Positions 47,290-58,229 of a DNA stretch of 64,000 bases are shown one piece after another. The notes under the pieces were generated by a model, which made no database searches, was not told the DNA's origin, and saw only the letters and a list, made by a program, of their open reading frames with translations. Position 1 is the first letter of the stretch, and every line of letters starts with the position of its first letter. A program made the translations under genes and the position numbers. Where the stretch lies: the NCBI GenBank assembly GCA_963978895.1, contig OZ022247.1, positions 9,456,456 to 9,520,455 on the forward strand, in the 5' to 3' direction. The stretch is from Erpobdella octoculata (taxonomy: Eukaryota; Annelida; Clitellata; Hirudinida; Erpobdellidae).

Positions 47290-49961
47290 CAATATCAAAT
47301 CCAACAATATAACTTTCGCTTCTCAAAGTTAATAAATAAAAAAGTTATCGAATAAAACGTTGGACCGTATACCAATTTCTCCGAGCAACAATGTATAGCA
47401 TAGCCCCAGGGCAAGCAATTTTTTTTTGTAATTAGCATTGCCAGCCTCGAGGCTAACTTCACACGCATTTTTGTTAATGGTTATCAAACTTACTTTCGTT
47501 AATATATTGCTTCTAGCTCTCAGTATACACTTCTAATACTGAAAGAAAAACAGTATCAAACGAAAATTTAATATGGACAAGCAAGGAGTTTTTTTGCAGT
47601 GACGATTTTCAAGAGTTTGTTTAGAATTATTTAAAAATGATCTTTTACTACATCCTGTGCCAGAGCTAGAGCAACCAAGTCGTGTCACCATGACCAAAAC
47701 CAAAAATTGGAAATTTTGGAGAAATGTTTTTTTTGGTTTTTTATGGTTTTTAATTTTTGGTAAATTATTTATTTAAAATTTTTTGTTAACATACACAAAA
47801 TTATTTATTTAAAACCATTACATCAAACTGCTGCAAAAATTCAAACAATTTATTCTTTTAGGACATTTTCTGGTTGTTCTTCATCTTCTCTAATAAAGGA
47901 AGTTGCTGAACTTCCACCGAGCTGGTGTTTATTGGTCTTACTCAACAAAAACTATTTTTTTAACTTTCTGGGGTTAACTGATTATGTAATTTAAAGTGGA
48001 CAAATTCAAAAGTTGAAAAAATTCGCTCTGAAAATACCTTTTTAGCAATTTTTTGGAGTAATGGCTAATTTGTCCCATTGTGAGCCAAAACTCCAAAGGC
48101 GATTTCTGCTCCTGGACTAGGATCTGGTATTAAAAAGTATTTCATGTTTTGTGATTATCGGCTGATATAACAAAATCAGTTAATTGGCATGAGATGTCAT
48201 TGTTTAATTGGTATTTTACGATGAAATTTTTCAGCTCCTCACTAAGTCCACAATCGTGCTCTCCGGCTTCCTCTCCTTTTTCCGCTCGCTCTCCTGGTCG
48301 CTTTGTCACTTCTACATGCTCTCCCAATTCTGCTTGCTTTCCCGCTCCTTTTCTTTCTTCCTGTCCCTCTTAATATATATATACTAGCGGAGATACCCGG
48401 CGTTGCCCAGGTTTTTTGAGGTTTTTCTAATGTTTGTCTCTTTCTCTCCCGTTTCCTTTCCCACCTGCTTTCCCACTCCTGTTAGCTTTTCCGTTTTCGG
48501 TCGTTTTCCCACTGCCGGTCGCTTTCCCGCTCCCGGTCGCTTTCCCGCTCCCGGTCGCTTTCCCGCTCCCGGTCGCTTTCCCGCTCCCGGTCGTTTTCCC
48601 GTCCCGGTCGCTGCCCCGTTCCCGCTCACGTTTGCTCTCCCATTCCCGCTCACGCTTGCTTTTCTGTTCCCGCTCGCTGTCCGTTCCGGGTGCTTTCCCG
48701 TTTCTATAATAGACAAACTAACCCACAAACATTCATATATATATATATATAGTCTTAGCAAATCTATTTTGCGTTTTATAGGCTAACAGAAGTTATGAAA
48801 GAATGTAAAAGAGAAAATGAGCGGGAACGGAAACGGGAACGGGAGAGCTACCGTGACCGGGAATGGGAGAGCAAGCATGACCGGGAACGGGAGAGCAAGC
48901 GTGAGCGGGAACGGGAAAGCGACCGGAAACGGGAAAGCGACCGGGAACGGGAAAGCGACCGGGAACGGGAAAGCGACCGAGAACGGGAAAGCGACCGGGA
49001 ACGGGAAAGCGACCGGGAACGGGAAAGCGACCGGGAACGCGGAAAGCGACCGGGAACGCGGAAAGCGACCGGGAACGCGGAAAGCGACTGGAATCGGGAG
49101 AGCAAGCTTGGAAGGAAACGCGAGCAAGAGAGAAAATCGATAACAGAACTTCTGAGCGGGAAAGCGACCGGGAGCTGGAAAACGACCGAGAGCGGAAATG
49201 CGACCGGGAACGCTACGAAAACGGGAAAGTGGAGAAGGGAACGGGAGCGAGAGAGACAAACATTAGAAAAACCTCTAAAAACCCCGGGCAACGCCGGGTA
49301 ACCCCGCTAGTATATATATATATATGAATGTTTGTGGGTTAGTTTGTCTATTATAGAAACGGGAAAGCACCCGGAACGGACAGCGAGCGGGAACAGAAAA
49401 GCAAGCGTGAGCGGGAATGGGAGAGCAAACGTGAGCGGGAACGGGGCAGCGACCGGGACGGGAAAACGACCGGGAGCGGGAAAGCGACCGGGAGCGGGAA
49501 AGCGACCGGGAGCGGGAAAGCGACCGGGAGCGGGAAAGCGACCGGGAGCGGGAAAGCGACCGGCAGTGGGAAAACGACCGAAAACGGAAAAGCTAACAGG
49601 AGTGGGAAAGCAGGTGGGAAAGGAAACGGGAGAGAAAGAGACAAACATTAGAAAAACCTCAAAAAACCTGGGCAACGCCGGGTATCTCCGCTAGTACATA
49701 CATAAACACACACACATACATGCACATACACATACATACATACACACATACATACGCACATACATATATATATATATAGTTCCCGCTCGCTCACCCGCTC
49801 CGCTCCGCTCATTTTGTGACGGATTTCAAAAATTTTTTTTTTAGTTTTGATTTTCATTGACTCTCAAGGTTGTGTGAAAATTTCATTACGATCGGATGAA
49901 TGGTGTAGCAATGCATAAAGGACATTAACATAAATACAAACATTCATTTTTATATATATAG

Positions 49962-49996
<35 letters not shown>

Positions 49997-50006
49997 TGTA
50001 TGTATG

Positions 50007-50101
<95 letters not shown>

Positions 50102-52012
50102 ACTATTATTGTCAGCTGCCTAAGCTATGTTCTTGTTCATAATAGTAAAAGATTATTTTTGTCTCAGACAGCATAAAAAATGATAACTATAAAAATTTTG
50201 TATTTTGATTGAACAGAATTGTTAATGTGAAAGTACCTAAGAGTACAAGGTCAAATGGCACACTCTTTGCTCAAGTCATTTTGAAGCAATCTGCTGCTAA
50301 ATGGACGATTAAAAAGTCGGCTTCTTTGACAACCTATGCTCTTCCTCAAGCTGCTACATTCCAGTTGATGGGAAATGAAACTAAGGTACTTAAGCATGTT
50401 TAAATCACATATGGAAGATTGGGTAAAATTCTTATAAAAAAACTTGAATTTGTTTTATCTTGTAAGCTATAGTTTTTTAAATGGTTGTTATGGTTATTAT
50501 TATTGATATTATTTTTATTTTGAACGAGACTATATTCTGACCAATAAAGTTAATTTTGTTTTATGCTTCTTCAAATGCTTAAGTTTTTTTATTAATATTT
50601 GTAGGCACAAAATTTTTCAACAATCCCTGAGAGTCATTGGAATGCAAAATTGATAATAAACATTGTAGATGATGTTGTATCGATTGATAAATATCAGCTC
50701 ACTGCTGATATTGCCAATCACCTTGTGTTTGTTTTCTTATATTTTCAATGATCTAATACCCTATATTATGCATATACAACTTTTAAATAGTTTTCGTTTA
50801 CTTTTGCAGACTCAAATCAGAGAAAGAGTATTTGCCCATTTTGTACATTGATGAACTTAGTCTTAGACTGAAAGATTTGATGGTTTTTTTAATTTTCTAT
50901 TTGAATTTTTAATTCCTAATTAAGAATATTATAACAATTATGTTTAATTTATTTCAGCCGTTAAACGAAAGTTGTGAATTGCTTCCTTTGACTATCATAT
51001 ATAAACCTATTTCAATGGGAAAACTAAAATTTTGGACAAATATGCAATTATCCATGTCTGTGTTTCACGACATCGGTTAGTGATTGTCGCCGCATGTTAA
51101 ATAAATAAACTTAAGGTTTGATTAAGTATTTCATTTTTTGATTTTTTAGGTTTTTCTAATAAAGATATTGATGAAGTGAAGAACATCTTTGTCGACACTA
51201 ACCATTACTTATTGCTGTTGACTTTCTTTGTATCGGCATTCCATGTTCGTTCTTTATTTATTTTTTTAGCAATAATATAATCAATAAGATACACGTACCA
51301 TATTTTAGCGGATATAACGCACGCATTATGTGCGAATTTACAATCGGCAGATGCCCTATGCGCATATAACGGTGGTGCGTGTTGTATGACAAAATAATTA
51401 CACACACATCAAACAATAGTTATTGATTTTTTGTTACGTCAAGTTACATGCTTACATTGGAGTCCTGACGTTTTCTGCGTGCGATTTTATTGGTCCCAGC
51501 GAGCGGTGATGTTACGATTTCGTTTATATCTCGATAATTCCTGCGTCTATATAATCTTTGGTTACATCAGGTGACGCGTAAGAAGTGATGGCTTTTAACG
51601 AGACCAATGTATAAGCTTGTACATGCCCTTTGACTAGATTGTAAAAATACAAAATCATATTAGTACACAAATTTAATAATAAGATCAAATATATGGATTA
51701 AATATTGTTGCATTTCATCGGGTCCCATCAGGAATTGTCTGCAATCTGAAATTTAAAACATTTGGTATATCGTATATTGTTACGTATAGGCCTGTGCACA
51801 CTATGTGTTAATTCTTTCACACAAAACTTAATTTTTGCGCGGTATACAGTAGTGCGCTAAAATACGGTATATATATATATAATTGTGAAATAACACCATG
51901 TTATATGTTAATTATTTATTTATTCAGTTGTTATTTGATTTCCTGGCATTCAAAAATGACATAAGTTTTTGGAGGAAAAGGAAAAATATGATTGGCTTAT
52001 CATCAAGAACAA
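46334..52012 (+). CDS. CLPTM1L: CLPTM1L (CLPTM1-like membrane protein / lipid scramblase family), exons 1-8, 3' part missing
   Basis: Orthologue of human CLPTM1L (CRR9), an endoplasmic reticulum multi-pass protein reported to scramble glucosaminyl-phosphatidylinositol. Exons: 46334-46489, 47517-47614, 50217-50385, 50605-50726, 50810-50882, 50958-51075, 51150-51244 and 51928-52012, all GT-AG and in phase. Exon 1 has the N-terminal membrane segment ([18 protein letters not shown]) and [10 protein letters not shown]. Exon 2 opens LSVYT. Exon 3 has [17 protein letters not shown]. Exon 5 has [18 protein letters not shown]. Exons 6-7 have [13 protein letters not shown] and [20 protein letters not shown]. 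Exon 8 has [19 protein letters not shown]. The remaining membrane half (about 230 residues in human) is not found before 64000. It may follow a long intron, or the gene may be broken by the repeat cluster. Confidence 0.93.
47086..47214 (-). repeat. 18-bp array (tctcacgatcccggtcgc), about 7 units
   Basis: Highly regular. The reverse strand reads as Arg/Asp/Glu dipeptides (RDRERD). Related in motif to the Helitron-like arrays but with a GATCGTGA variant unit. Confidence 0.92.
47245..47286. repeat. (TA)n microsatellite
   Basis: About 20 TA dinucleotides inside the intron 1 MITE. Confidence 0.93.
48503..48605 (-). repeat. 18-bp array, left arm
   Basis: About five units of ttcccgctcccggtcgct. 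Confidence 0.92.
48897..49090 (+). repeat. 18-bp array, central copy (gaccgggaacgggaaagc), about 10 units
   Basis: In the frame from 48795 it reads as an SDRERE repeat. The last three units gain one base each (gggaacgcgg), which shifts the frame. Confidence 0.92.
49470..49565 (+). repeat. 18-bp array, right arm
   Basis: About six units of gaccgggagcgggaaagc, one more than in the left arm. Confidence 0.92.
49700..50097. repeat. Simple repeats: (ACAT)n, (ATGT)n, (TA)n
   Basis: cacatacatacat-type repeat at 49695-49775, (ATGT)n at about 49968-50010 and a pure (TA)n of about 80 bp at 50014-50097. It ends about 120 bp before CLPTM1L exon 3. Confidence 0.93.
51296..51869. mobile_element. Candidate TA-flanked MITE in CLPTM1L intron 7
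   Basis: Left TACCATATTTTAGCGGATAT; the right end read inward gives taccgtattttagcgcacta. Both abut TA. The interior has no ORF. Ends of about 15-20 bp only, so the call is tentative. Confidence 0.5.
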
Positions 52013-52960
52013 GTAAGTTGAAAGATTTATTGTGGTATGTAAAACCTAAATAAAGTAGCAACCAATTGAATTTTAACAACTACCAGTTTTTTTAATAAAA
52101 ATATTTACCATGCTTTGTATATCTATACATGCAGAAGACAAAGCATCTGACTCTTTTGCGTAAGATAGTGAAAAAACTTTTTTTATATACAATATATTTA
52201 ATACACATCTTTGCAAAAGTTTCATTCAGAATTTCAATAAGTTTTTGAGTCGAAAAAATCTAAAAAAAAATCTTTGATATCTTCATGAAGTTAAAATCTT
52301 TCAGCAATTTAGAGAAACTATAAATACATGTTAAGATGGCTTTAAAAATCCACCCTATTAATGCCATGATGGTGCTCAACAAATTTCACATTTCCAATGT
52401 CCACACGTAAAACAAGCCATCATCTAAAAATATTTGTTTGGAATGTCAACATCTGATTGCATTCATGGTGCTATCAATTACTAATCCTGCAACATTAGTA
52501 ATTGGGTTAGTTTCTTGACGCACTTCCAAAAGGCTTAGTTAATTCGTTCAGCTGATTTTTGTATTGTTGCTGCGACATGCCTGGGTTAGGACAGTGGGAT
52601 CTGAAAGGTGTACTTTTTTTGCATACAACTCCAAGTGAAATGTCTCATTTGGGTCAATCTGATTTTTATTTATTGTAGAAAAAGTAATGTATTCATGAAA
52701 ATAAAATTTATTTGCTTATTGCATTAAATTCTTTTCTTCTGGTTTTACTAGTGGTTTTGCCCGTCCCAAGGATGGATGTTTTAACGTTACGATGAACATT
52801 GGATGAACATTATTTTTGAATTAATATAAGTTAATTAAATATTTTGTTATTTATTTATAATATTACAATGAAAATTTGAATGGACTCAATTTGAATGAAG
52901 AAAAAAATGTGGAAAAGTTTTTGTAATTATTTAATATTTTTAAAAGAAATTTTTCGAAAA
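52013..52960. other. CLPTM1L intron 8 or downstream; no exon recognised
   Basis: I searched by eye for the next CLPTM1L block (the membrane segment after FWRKRK) and did not find it. AT-rich without a clear repeat boundary. Confidence 0.4.
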
Positions 52961-52999
52961 CTTTGCGAGAGAATATTTTGCGTGAATGTCTTATTCTTC

Positions 53000-53345
53000 A
53001 AAAGATTTCCCTGAATATGGGAATCCTTAATGAAGATTTTCAAATACTGGGGATTTTTTTTATCTCAAAAGGGCATCATATAGCTGGCCATGAGAAAACA
53101 CTGGTTCATTTAAGTAAATCCCAACGTATTCAAAGGTCTGACTTTGTGATTTGTTTATTGTCATCGCATAAGCAGGAATGATGGGAAATTGACGACGCTT
53201 AAGTATGAATGGTAGATTGACGTCACTGGGAGCTAAATCAATTCTGTGTCACCGCGATTACATTCCGAAACAATTTCGGCAGTGATGAAATTATGCTGGA
53301 ATGAACAAACAATTAGGCGAGTTCCATTGCCGAAGTACGAATAGT
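53000..53345 (-). pseudogene. Helitron / PIF1-type helicase C-terminal remnant
   Basis: Read on the minus strand in two frames: NGTRLIVCSF, NFITAEIVSE and NRGD (about 53335-53235), then after a frameshift [35 protein letters not shown] and [14 protein letters not shown] (about 53245-53050). These are the C-terminal helicase motifs V and VI region of Helitron Rep/Hel proteins (usual form [13 protein letters not shown]...FSHGQLYVALSRV). The end of the motif is broken by a stop. No Rep domain nearby. Confidence 0.85.
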
Positions 53346-53399
53346 TCGGAATGTCTAAACTTTGGGCCGAAGCAGAAGTGAAGTTCGTTTAGTCCCTAC

Positions 53400-53760
53400 T
53401 CACAACATTTGGTACTTCCTCCAAAGCCAGTCGCCCATACAGTTCAGTGCTTGGTATCCATCGGATCATCATCCGTTCCGTTCATTATATGCGGTGCAAT
53501 TCCTCTGTCTTCACTGGTAAGCTTTCACTGCCTAATGTGCAAATCGTGAACACTTTTGTTAGTAACCAATACAGTCTGCACAAGTTCTGTGAACCTGGCC
53601 TTTTATTTTCAAGTAATGCTCTCCTTGAACTTTGTCCACGCACATCTCACCCTTGCTCTAGATGCTTCTCCAGCACTATCTCATGTTGCAATCATATCAC
53701 CAAGGTAGCGAAATGTGTCAAAATGTTTCTTAAATCTGCTAAATACCGTAACTTCTAGAG
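53400..53760 (-). pseudogene. LINE reverse transcriptase C-terminal remnant (YLGDMI type)
   Basis: On the minus strand the frame from the upstream ORF contains FDTFRYLGDMIAT followed, with stops and shifts, by EASRARVRCAWTKFKE and a distal ELVQTVLVTN-like block. This is the connection region after the RT palm in several LINE families. Heavily decayed. Confidence 0.7.
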
Positions 53761-55000
53761 ATTTTTGATGTTTCAATGTGCAAATCGTGAACACTTTTGT
53801 TAAAATAGCTTCTCCAACGTGTTGATGGCATGCAGACCCGACCAGAGCAATGCATGGCCAATTTTTTAAAGCGGGGCCACAGATGCTGCCCTGACATGTC
53901 GGCATAATATACAATAATATGGCGGATAATCGGAATATATATAAAAAACAAAGTTTGACAGCAGCTGAATTGACAGCTGCTTTTAAACATATTGCCACTC
54001 TTAACACCAATAAAAGATAAATCAACTGATTTAAATAATATTCACCCTCAACATCATTGTTCGTCCTCCATGTAAATTGACCAGGCGTGATGTGGCCAGA
54101 CTTGACTATTGATCCATGTTTTGTCAAAATAATCAACAAGGTCATTTATTCTTGGATTGCCTTTAACCGAATATTTTCTTTTTATAGAAATGCCTTGGCT
54201 ATGTCAGCGCTAGGCAAGTTTAACAGGTGTATTGGTGAAAATAAATAATGATTTCCCGAGATTCTTACATCGTTTTGTTATTGGAATAATAACGTTAAGC
54301 TAAAATGCTAAAACTATGGAACTTAAAGTGTTTTATTAATTTATTGCTAACTTTGTCATTCACAATTTTGGCTTGGTAATTTTCTAATTACTTTTGAAGT
54401 GTGTTCATTATAGAAGTTTTTTTGTGGTTGATTGTCCATTGAATAGATTCTATTATTTTGAACTTTTGTGTGGTAATTTATACCATGCTAATTATTATAT
54501 TTTTTTGTTGCGTTTCTTCAACATGGACTTCCTGATATATAATAAGAAGTTCATGGCCTTAAGTGTGTTGAAAGTTTGTGATAGATACTGTAGTAACATA
54601 TCTCTGTTTTGATAAATTATTGTCTTTGTAAAAATGTCTATGTTTAGTGACTACTATCTTTCTAGTCATTGTTACAGTCATTGTTGTCGCAGCCAGCTTC
54701 TTGGATCACTTGTTGCTTGTGGTAGTTGTTTTGTTCTTTACAGTATTCTCATATATTGATTATTTTATTAATTATCTTAATAATTAGATATAATTAAATC
54801 ATAAAAATACAATGTATTGGCTAGATCTTAAGAGACTGTGTTATGATGGCTTATTGGTTCGAGTCTCCAACATAATTGTTATGTTGGTTGGTGTTAAAGT
54901 TGTAGACTTTTCAGGTGGATGTAGATGGAAAAGGCTGTCGAGATTCTCTTTTTGCACACCGCCTTTAATAAGCATACTCGGCTTGAGTACGAGTTAAATC
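53760..55000. other. No gene recognised
   Basis: Minus-strand frame 53681-54145 continues upstream of the LINE remnant without a motif I know. Plus-strand frames at 54394 and 54812 show no splice context or family motif. Confidence 0.4.
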
Positions 55001-55099
55001 CCGATTAATATAAACCTGGCCGAACTTGACTTCGGAGGAACTATGTAGTATGACTGGAGGAAAGAAGATCTTTGACATCATCAGGACTGTTTAGCAGTA

Positions 55100-56107
55100 C
55101 ACAAATTTTGGCATTATCTTTACCTAGTTTGCAAGTTTCTGATCTGTAACTTTAGGATCAAAAGACAATCCAGTTATAATTTCATTGTTAGCTCTTATTT
55201 TGATATCCCCTCTCTTTCTTTATCAGTCTCGAGAATTGCTTTTGAAGTAACTTCCACCAGCTTTTGAGTTTTGACTTCAAAAGAAGTCAGGAGTTGATTT
55301 TGGCCATTCCCTGGCCGATGTCATTCAGTTGGGTGGCAACAACATCCATAAAAGACTTCGCAAGCTGATTGACAACTGCGTTCATTGATTCTATAAACTT
55401 CTCCGTTAGTTACTCTGGTCAGAATAGCTTCTAACATTTCAGGAGAAGTTGAGTTTGCCATAATTTTGTTGTTTTGAGAAAGTAAGATTAGTAAGAAATT
55501 ATGAACGATAATATAGAAGCCGCACACTCTACCACAACATCGAAACGAATACGTTTCTGGCTTATTGCCAGCTTTGCCGGACAACTGGGGTCTCGTGCCA
55601 TATGTCCTGTCTTGTTACATCCGAAGCATCTTATCAGAGATTTAGCATTGGGCAATTTACAACTTTGTTCTTTTCGTTTTATAAAATTCACCTTTGCCTC
55701 TATCTCAGAAGATTTACAAACTCGCATACCTTCCATTTTCATGATTTGCTCATTGACCATTTTAAGACTGCGTCCAATATCCAAAGCCATTTGAAGAGTT
55801 ATGTCAGGTCCTTTTTCTAATAACTTCTTTCTGAATTGAGTTGACCTGCATTTGTCTAGAAGTTGGTCCTTGATCTGCTTATCAGTATCAGTGAACCCTC
55901 AATTTACTGATTGTCGTCTCAATCTGGACACAATCTGGTCAACGGTTTCATCTTTAGTTTGTTGTAGCTGTCGAAAGAGATGACACTCATAGAAGTGGTC
56001 GTTCAAAATTAAATTGTTGCCTGATAATCATCTTCCCCTTCCTGCAAAACGATGTCATCGGGAGTGGGAACTGTCTCAAAGAAACCTTGTACTTCGGATC
56101 CCGCCAT
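55100..56107 (-). pseudogene. Gypsy gag remnant with zinc knuckle (K02A2.6-like type)
   Basis: Read on the minus strand across several frame changes: a start MAGSEVQGFFETVPTPDD (56107), then LLDKCRS, KKLLEKGPDITL-like pieces, ALDIGRSLKMVNEQIMKMEG (55790 downward) and the zinc knuckle CFGCNKTGHMARDPSC (about 55645). It then falls apart. A second short gag-like start (MANSTSPEMLEAILTR, about 55460) follows. Stops and frameshifts make it non-functional. Confidence 0.7.
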
Positions 56108-56184
56108 GTATTTTCCTTAGCTGCAACATAGTGTAATTAAACGATTTCATCCATTTCTTCCACCGCATTCCCCTGGAAGTTGAA

Positions 56185-56400
56185 TCACCGCTGCAAACAA
56201 ATGGAATTGTAGCCGCTAAATAGCTCCCGAAGCATGGTTGGCTCAGAGTGTTCGCACCTGTTGAGGACTGCTTCCTTCAAGGTTTGGTATGGAATGTTGA
56301 GTATGCAGTCCTGAACCTGCTTGGCCATGTGGAACGGGATGTGTTCAATGAAGTAGGAGTACTTCGACAGCTCTGACATTACTTGGCGCGTACGAAAAAT
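56185..56400 (-). pseudogene. Second LTR-element gag fragment
   Basis: Minus-strand frame with FIEHIPFHMAKQVQDCI and YQTLKEAVLNRCEHSE, the pattern of an N-terminal Gypsy capsid (Y..LK..L.R). It joins directly to the gag remnant at 56107, so the two may be one rearranged element or two nested ones. Confidence 0.6.
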
Positions 56401-56499
56401 AGCTTCGATATTGCAGAACCATAAGTGAAAAATGTCGGGAGTCAGCCAGGTGGAGGCGACTCAAGCCAGCTCTGACAATATCTGACAATATTAGGGTGT

Positions 56500-58200
56500 T
56501 CAAGCTTGACTAGAGCTTTCACTATTACTAAGAATCTTGTCTTTGGCTGTTTTTCTGCTTACAACTGCTGCTGAACTTGGCAATGTTGAATTGAGCTTTA
56601 TAAATGCTGCACAAACATCTGGATAATGGAAGAGACTTTGGATGTTCTTAGACGGGTTTAATAAATAATCATTAAGCTGTTCAGCCAATACATTGTCAAA
56701 GGAGTTTGGTATGGTATCCTTATAGTCGTACAAATCGTCATTTTCACTGCACTGATCATTGTCAACAGAGGTGATTGTTTTTGAGGTAGGGCTTCTAGAT
56801 TTACAACCTGCAAAGATATTTATAAAAACAATAATTAAACAATAATGCTGTGTAGTGAGGAATATACAAATTTTATTTATTGTTAACCAAAAAAAACCTT
56901 TTAACATTTGCAATTAAATACAAGTTAAATAAACCTGATTTTTCAAGCTCTTGATTCATCTCTTTTATGTAAGCCAATAATTTTTCTTTAATCAAATATA
57001 TTTTTTGCTCATCGGACAAAAAATTCAATTTGAATTAGGAAATTATCGCTGTTGCTAGCAGATACTTTTCATTTTCTAAAACAGGACCAAATCATTTCTC
57101 TATACCCCGAGATAGTGCTTGTATAAGAGGTTTGATGGTTTTTTCTGAACAGGATTGTAATTTTTATTTTATTCCAATGATGGTCGTAATTATGTGGCCA
57201 ATATATGACTTCTCGCTTTAGAAGATATCCATTGCAGTGAATATTGGTTTCATAATCTGAAGAAATGATTTCAAAAAGTCAAACTCAATCTCTTTAAATG
57301 TAGCTTGCCCTAATTTCTTCTGACAATCACAAACCTTTTCAAAACCTATATTAACAACCCTTTCAACAGAATAAAATTCTGTAACATTTGGCTTTATAAA
57401 TGTTGAACCTGTAATGTCTTTCACAACCTCAGCATTTTTTACACTGCGATGAATGGAGTTTGATAAAGATACAACTTTTGCCATTGATCTATCATAAAGT
57501 CGTTTCTACTCCAAGTTATCTCTTGCTCTCAATGCATTAACACTCGCCACGAGATTTAAGGTATGATTACCACAGCGCATATGAGGAGGTAAAAGAAGCA
57601 CATCATCAGAATTATCATTATCATGCTCACTTTCTATAAAATCTGCTATACTTTCACCCACTATATCTTCATCATTTTCATAAGTATCATGTACTGGCTC
57701 ATCCGCTTCAGTTTTTCTATAGAGTTTTTTTCAGCCAGAAATGAAAACGCCTTGACAAAATTAGCTGCATTTTCTGTGATAATGTTTAGAATTTTTTTGG
57801 TGATTTGAAATTCATCAAAAGTGTCATTTAACATCTTTGCAATAGATTCAGCTGTGTGAGACCCTTTTAATCGACGACAATTAAAAACTAAAGACTTCAT
57901 CTGCAATGTTCGTGAGCATACATAGTGCAACGTGATACCCATAAATGCTCTCTTGTGGTCTGACTAAATATCAGCTGTTGCGGACATCCATTGAACATCC
58001 TTATAGGACTCTATCAATTGTTTTTTATGGGATTCATACATTTTATGAATGTTCTGAATTAAACAGCTGCGAGTCGGAATTTTGCATGATGGTGCAACTA
58101 ATGCGTAAAATTTTTTAAAGCCCTTACGTTCTACCGTAGCTACCGGCTGCATGTCCTCAACCACCATTTCAGCAACTGCTCTAGTAAACTTTTCCTGTTA
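56500..58200 (-). pseudogene. hAT transposase remnant (ZBED-like), no. 2
   Basis: Minus-strand order: ATVERKGFKKFYALVAPSC (58120), WMSATADI then AFMGITLHYVCSRTLQMKSL and CRRLKGSHTAESIAKML (57940-57660), RCGNHTLNLVASVNALRARD (about 57575), FKEIEFDFLKSFLQIMKPI (57290) and a C-terminal dimerisation block YPDVCAAFIKLNSTLPSSAA (56640-56570). These are the ordered landmarks of hAT transposases. Several frameshifts and stops, including one between the ATADI and AFMGI blocks. Family secure, copy dead. Confidence 0.85.
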
Positions 58201-58229
58201 TATTGCTTTGGAAGCAGAAAAACTCTCAT

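Larger units (their letters stand above)
46513..47478. mobile_element. Foldback MITE filling CLPTM1L intron 1
   Basis: Left end gtgtgtgaagttagcctcga, ggctggcaatgctaatta, then the A run and ttgccctggggctg. The right end, read inward, gives the same words over about 70 bp (47401-47470). The direct repeat TTTTTGTTAA flanks both sides. The interior holds a partly duplicated block (46783-46870 and 47288-47380), an 18-bp array and a (TA)n tract. It starts about 24 bp after the exon 1 donor and ends about 40 bp before exon 2. Confidence 0.72.
48384..49694. mobile_element. Composite of three Helitron-like copies forming a large inverted repeat (CLPTM1L intron 2)
   Basis: Left arm (48384-48770, minus) and right arm (49307-49694, plus) are near-identical inverted copies of about 380 bp. 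They differ mainly by one 18-bp unit. Between them a third, different copy (about 48755-49310, plus) runs from tagcaaatctattttgcg to its own end. All three end in a GC hairpin and CTAG: cggcgttgcccagg with CTAG at 48384-48387, ccccgggcaacgccggg with CTAG at 49307-49310, and ctgggcaacgccggg with CTAG at 49691-49694. No helicase is encoded. Long frames on both strands come from the 18-bp arrays. Confidence 0.72.

Noticed and set aside
48403..48786. Pro/Gly/Arg-rich frame matching another at 49307-49675
   Set aside because: The match is due to the inverted repeat; the frame is made by 18-bp units. Not a gene family.
48795..49301. 168-codon Arg/Glu-rich frame as a possible SR/RE-type gene
   Set aside because: It lies in a repeat array within a Helitron-like copy. 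Both strands are open, the frame breaks where units gain a base, and there is no splice or promoter context. Kept as a repeat observation only.
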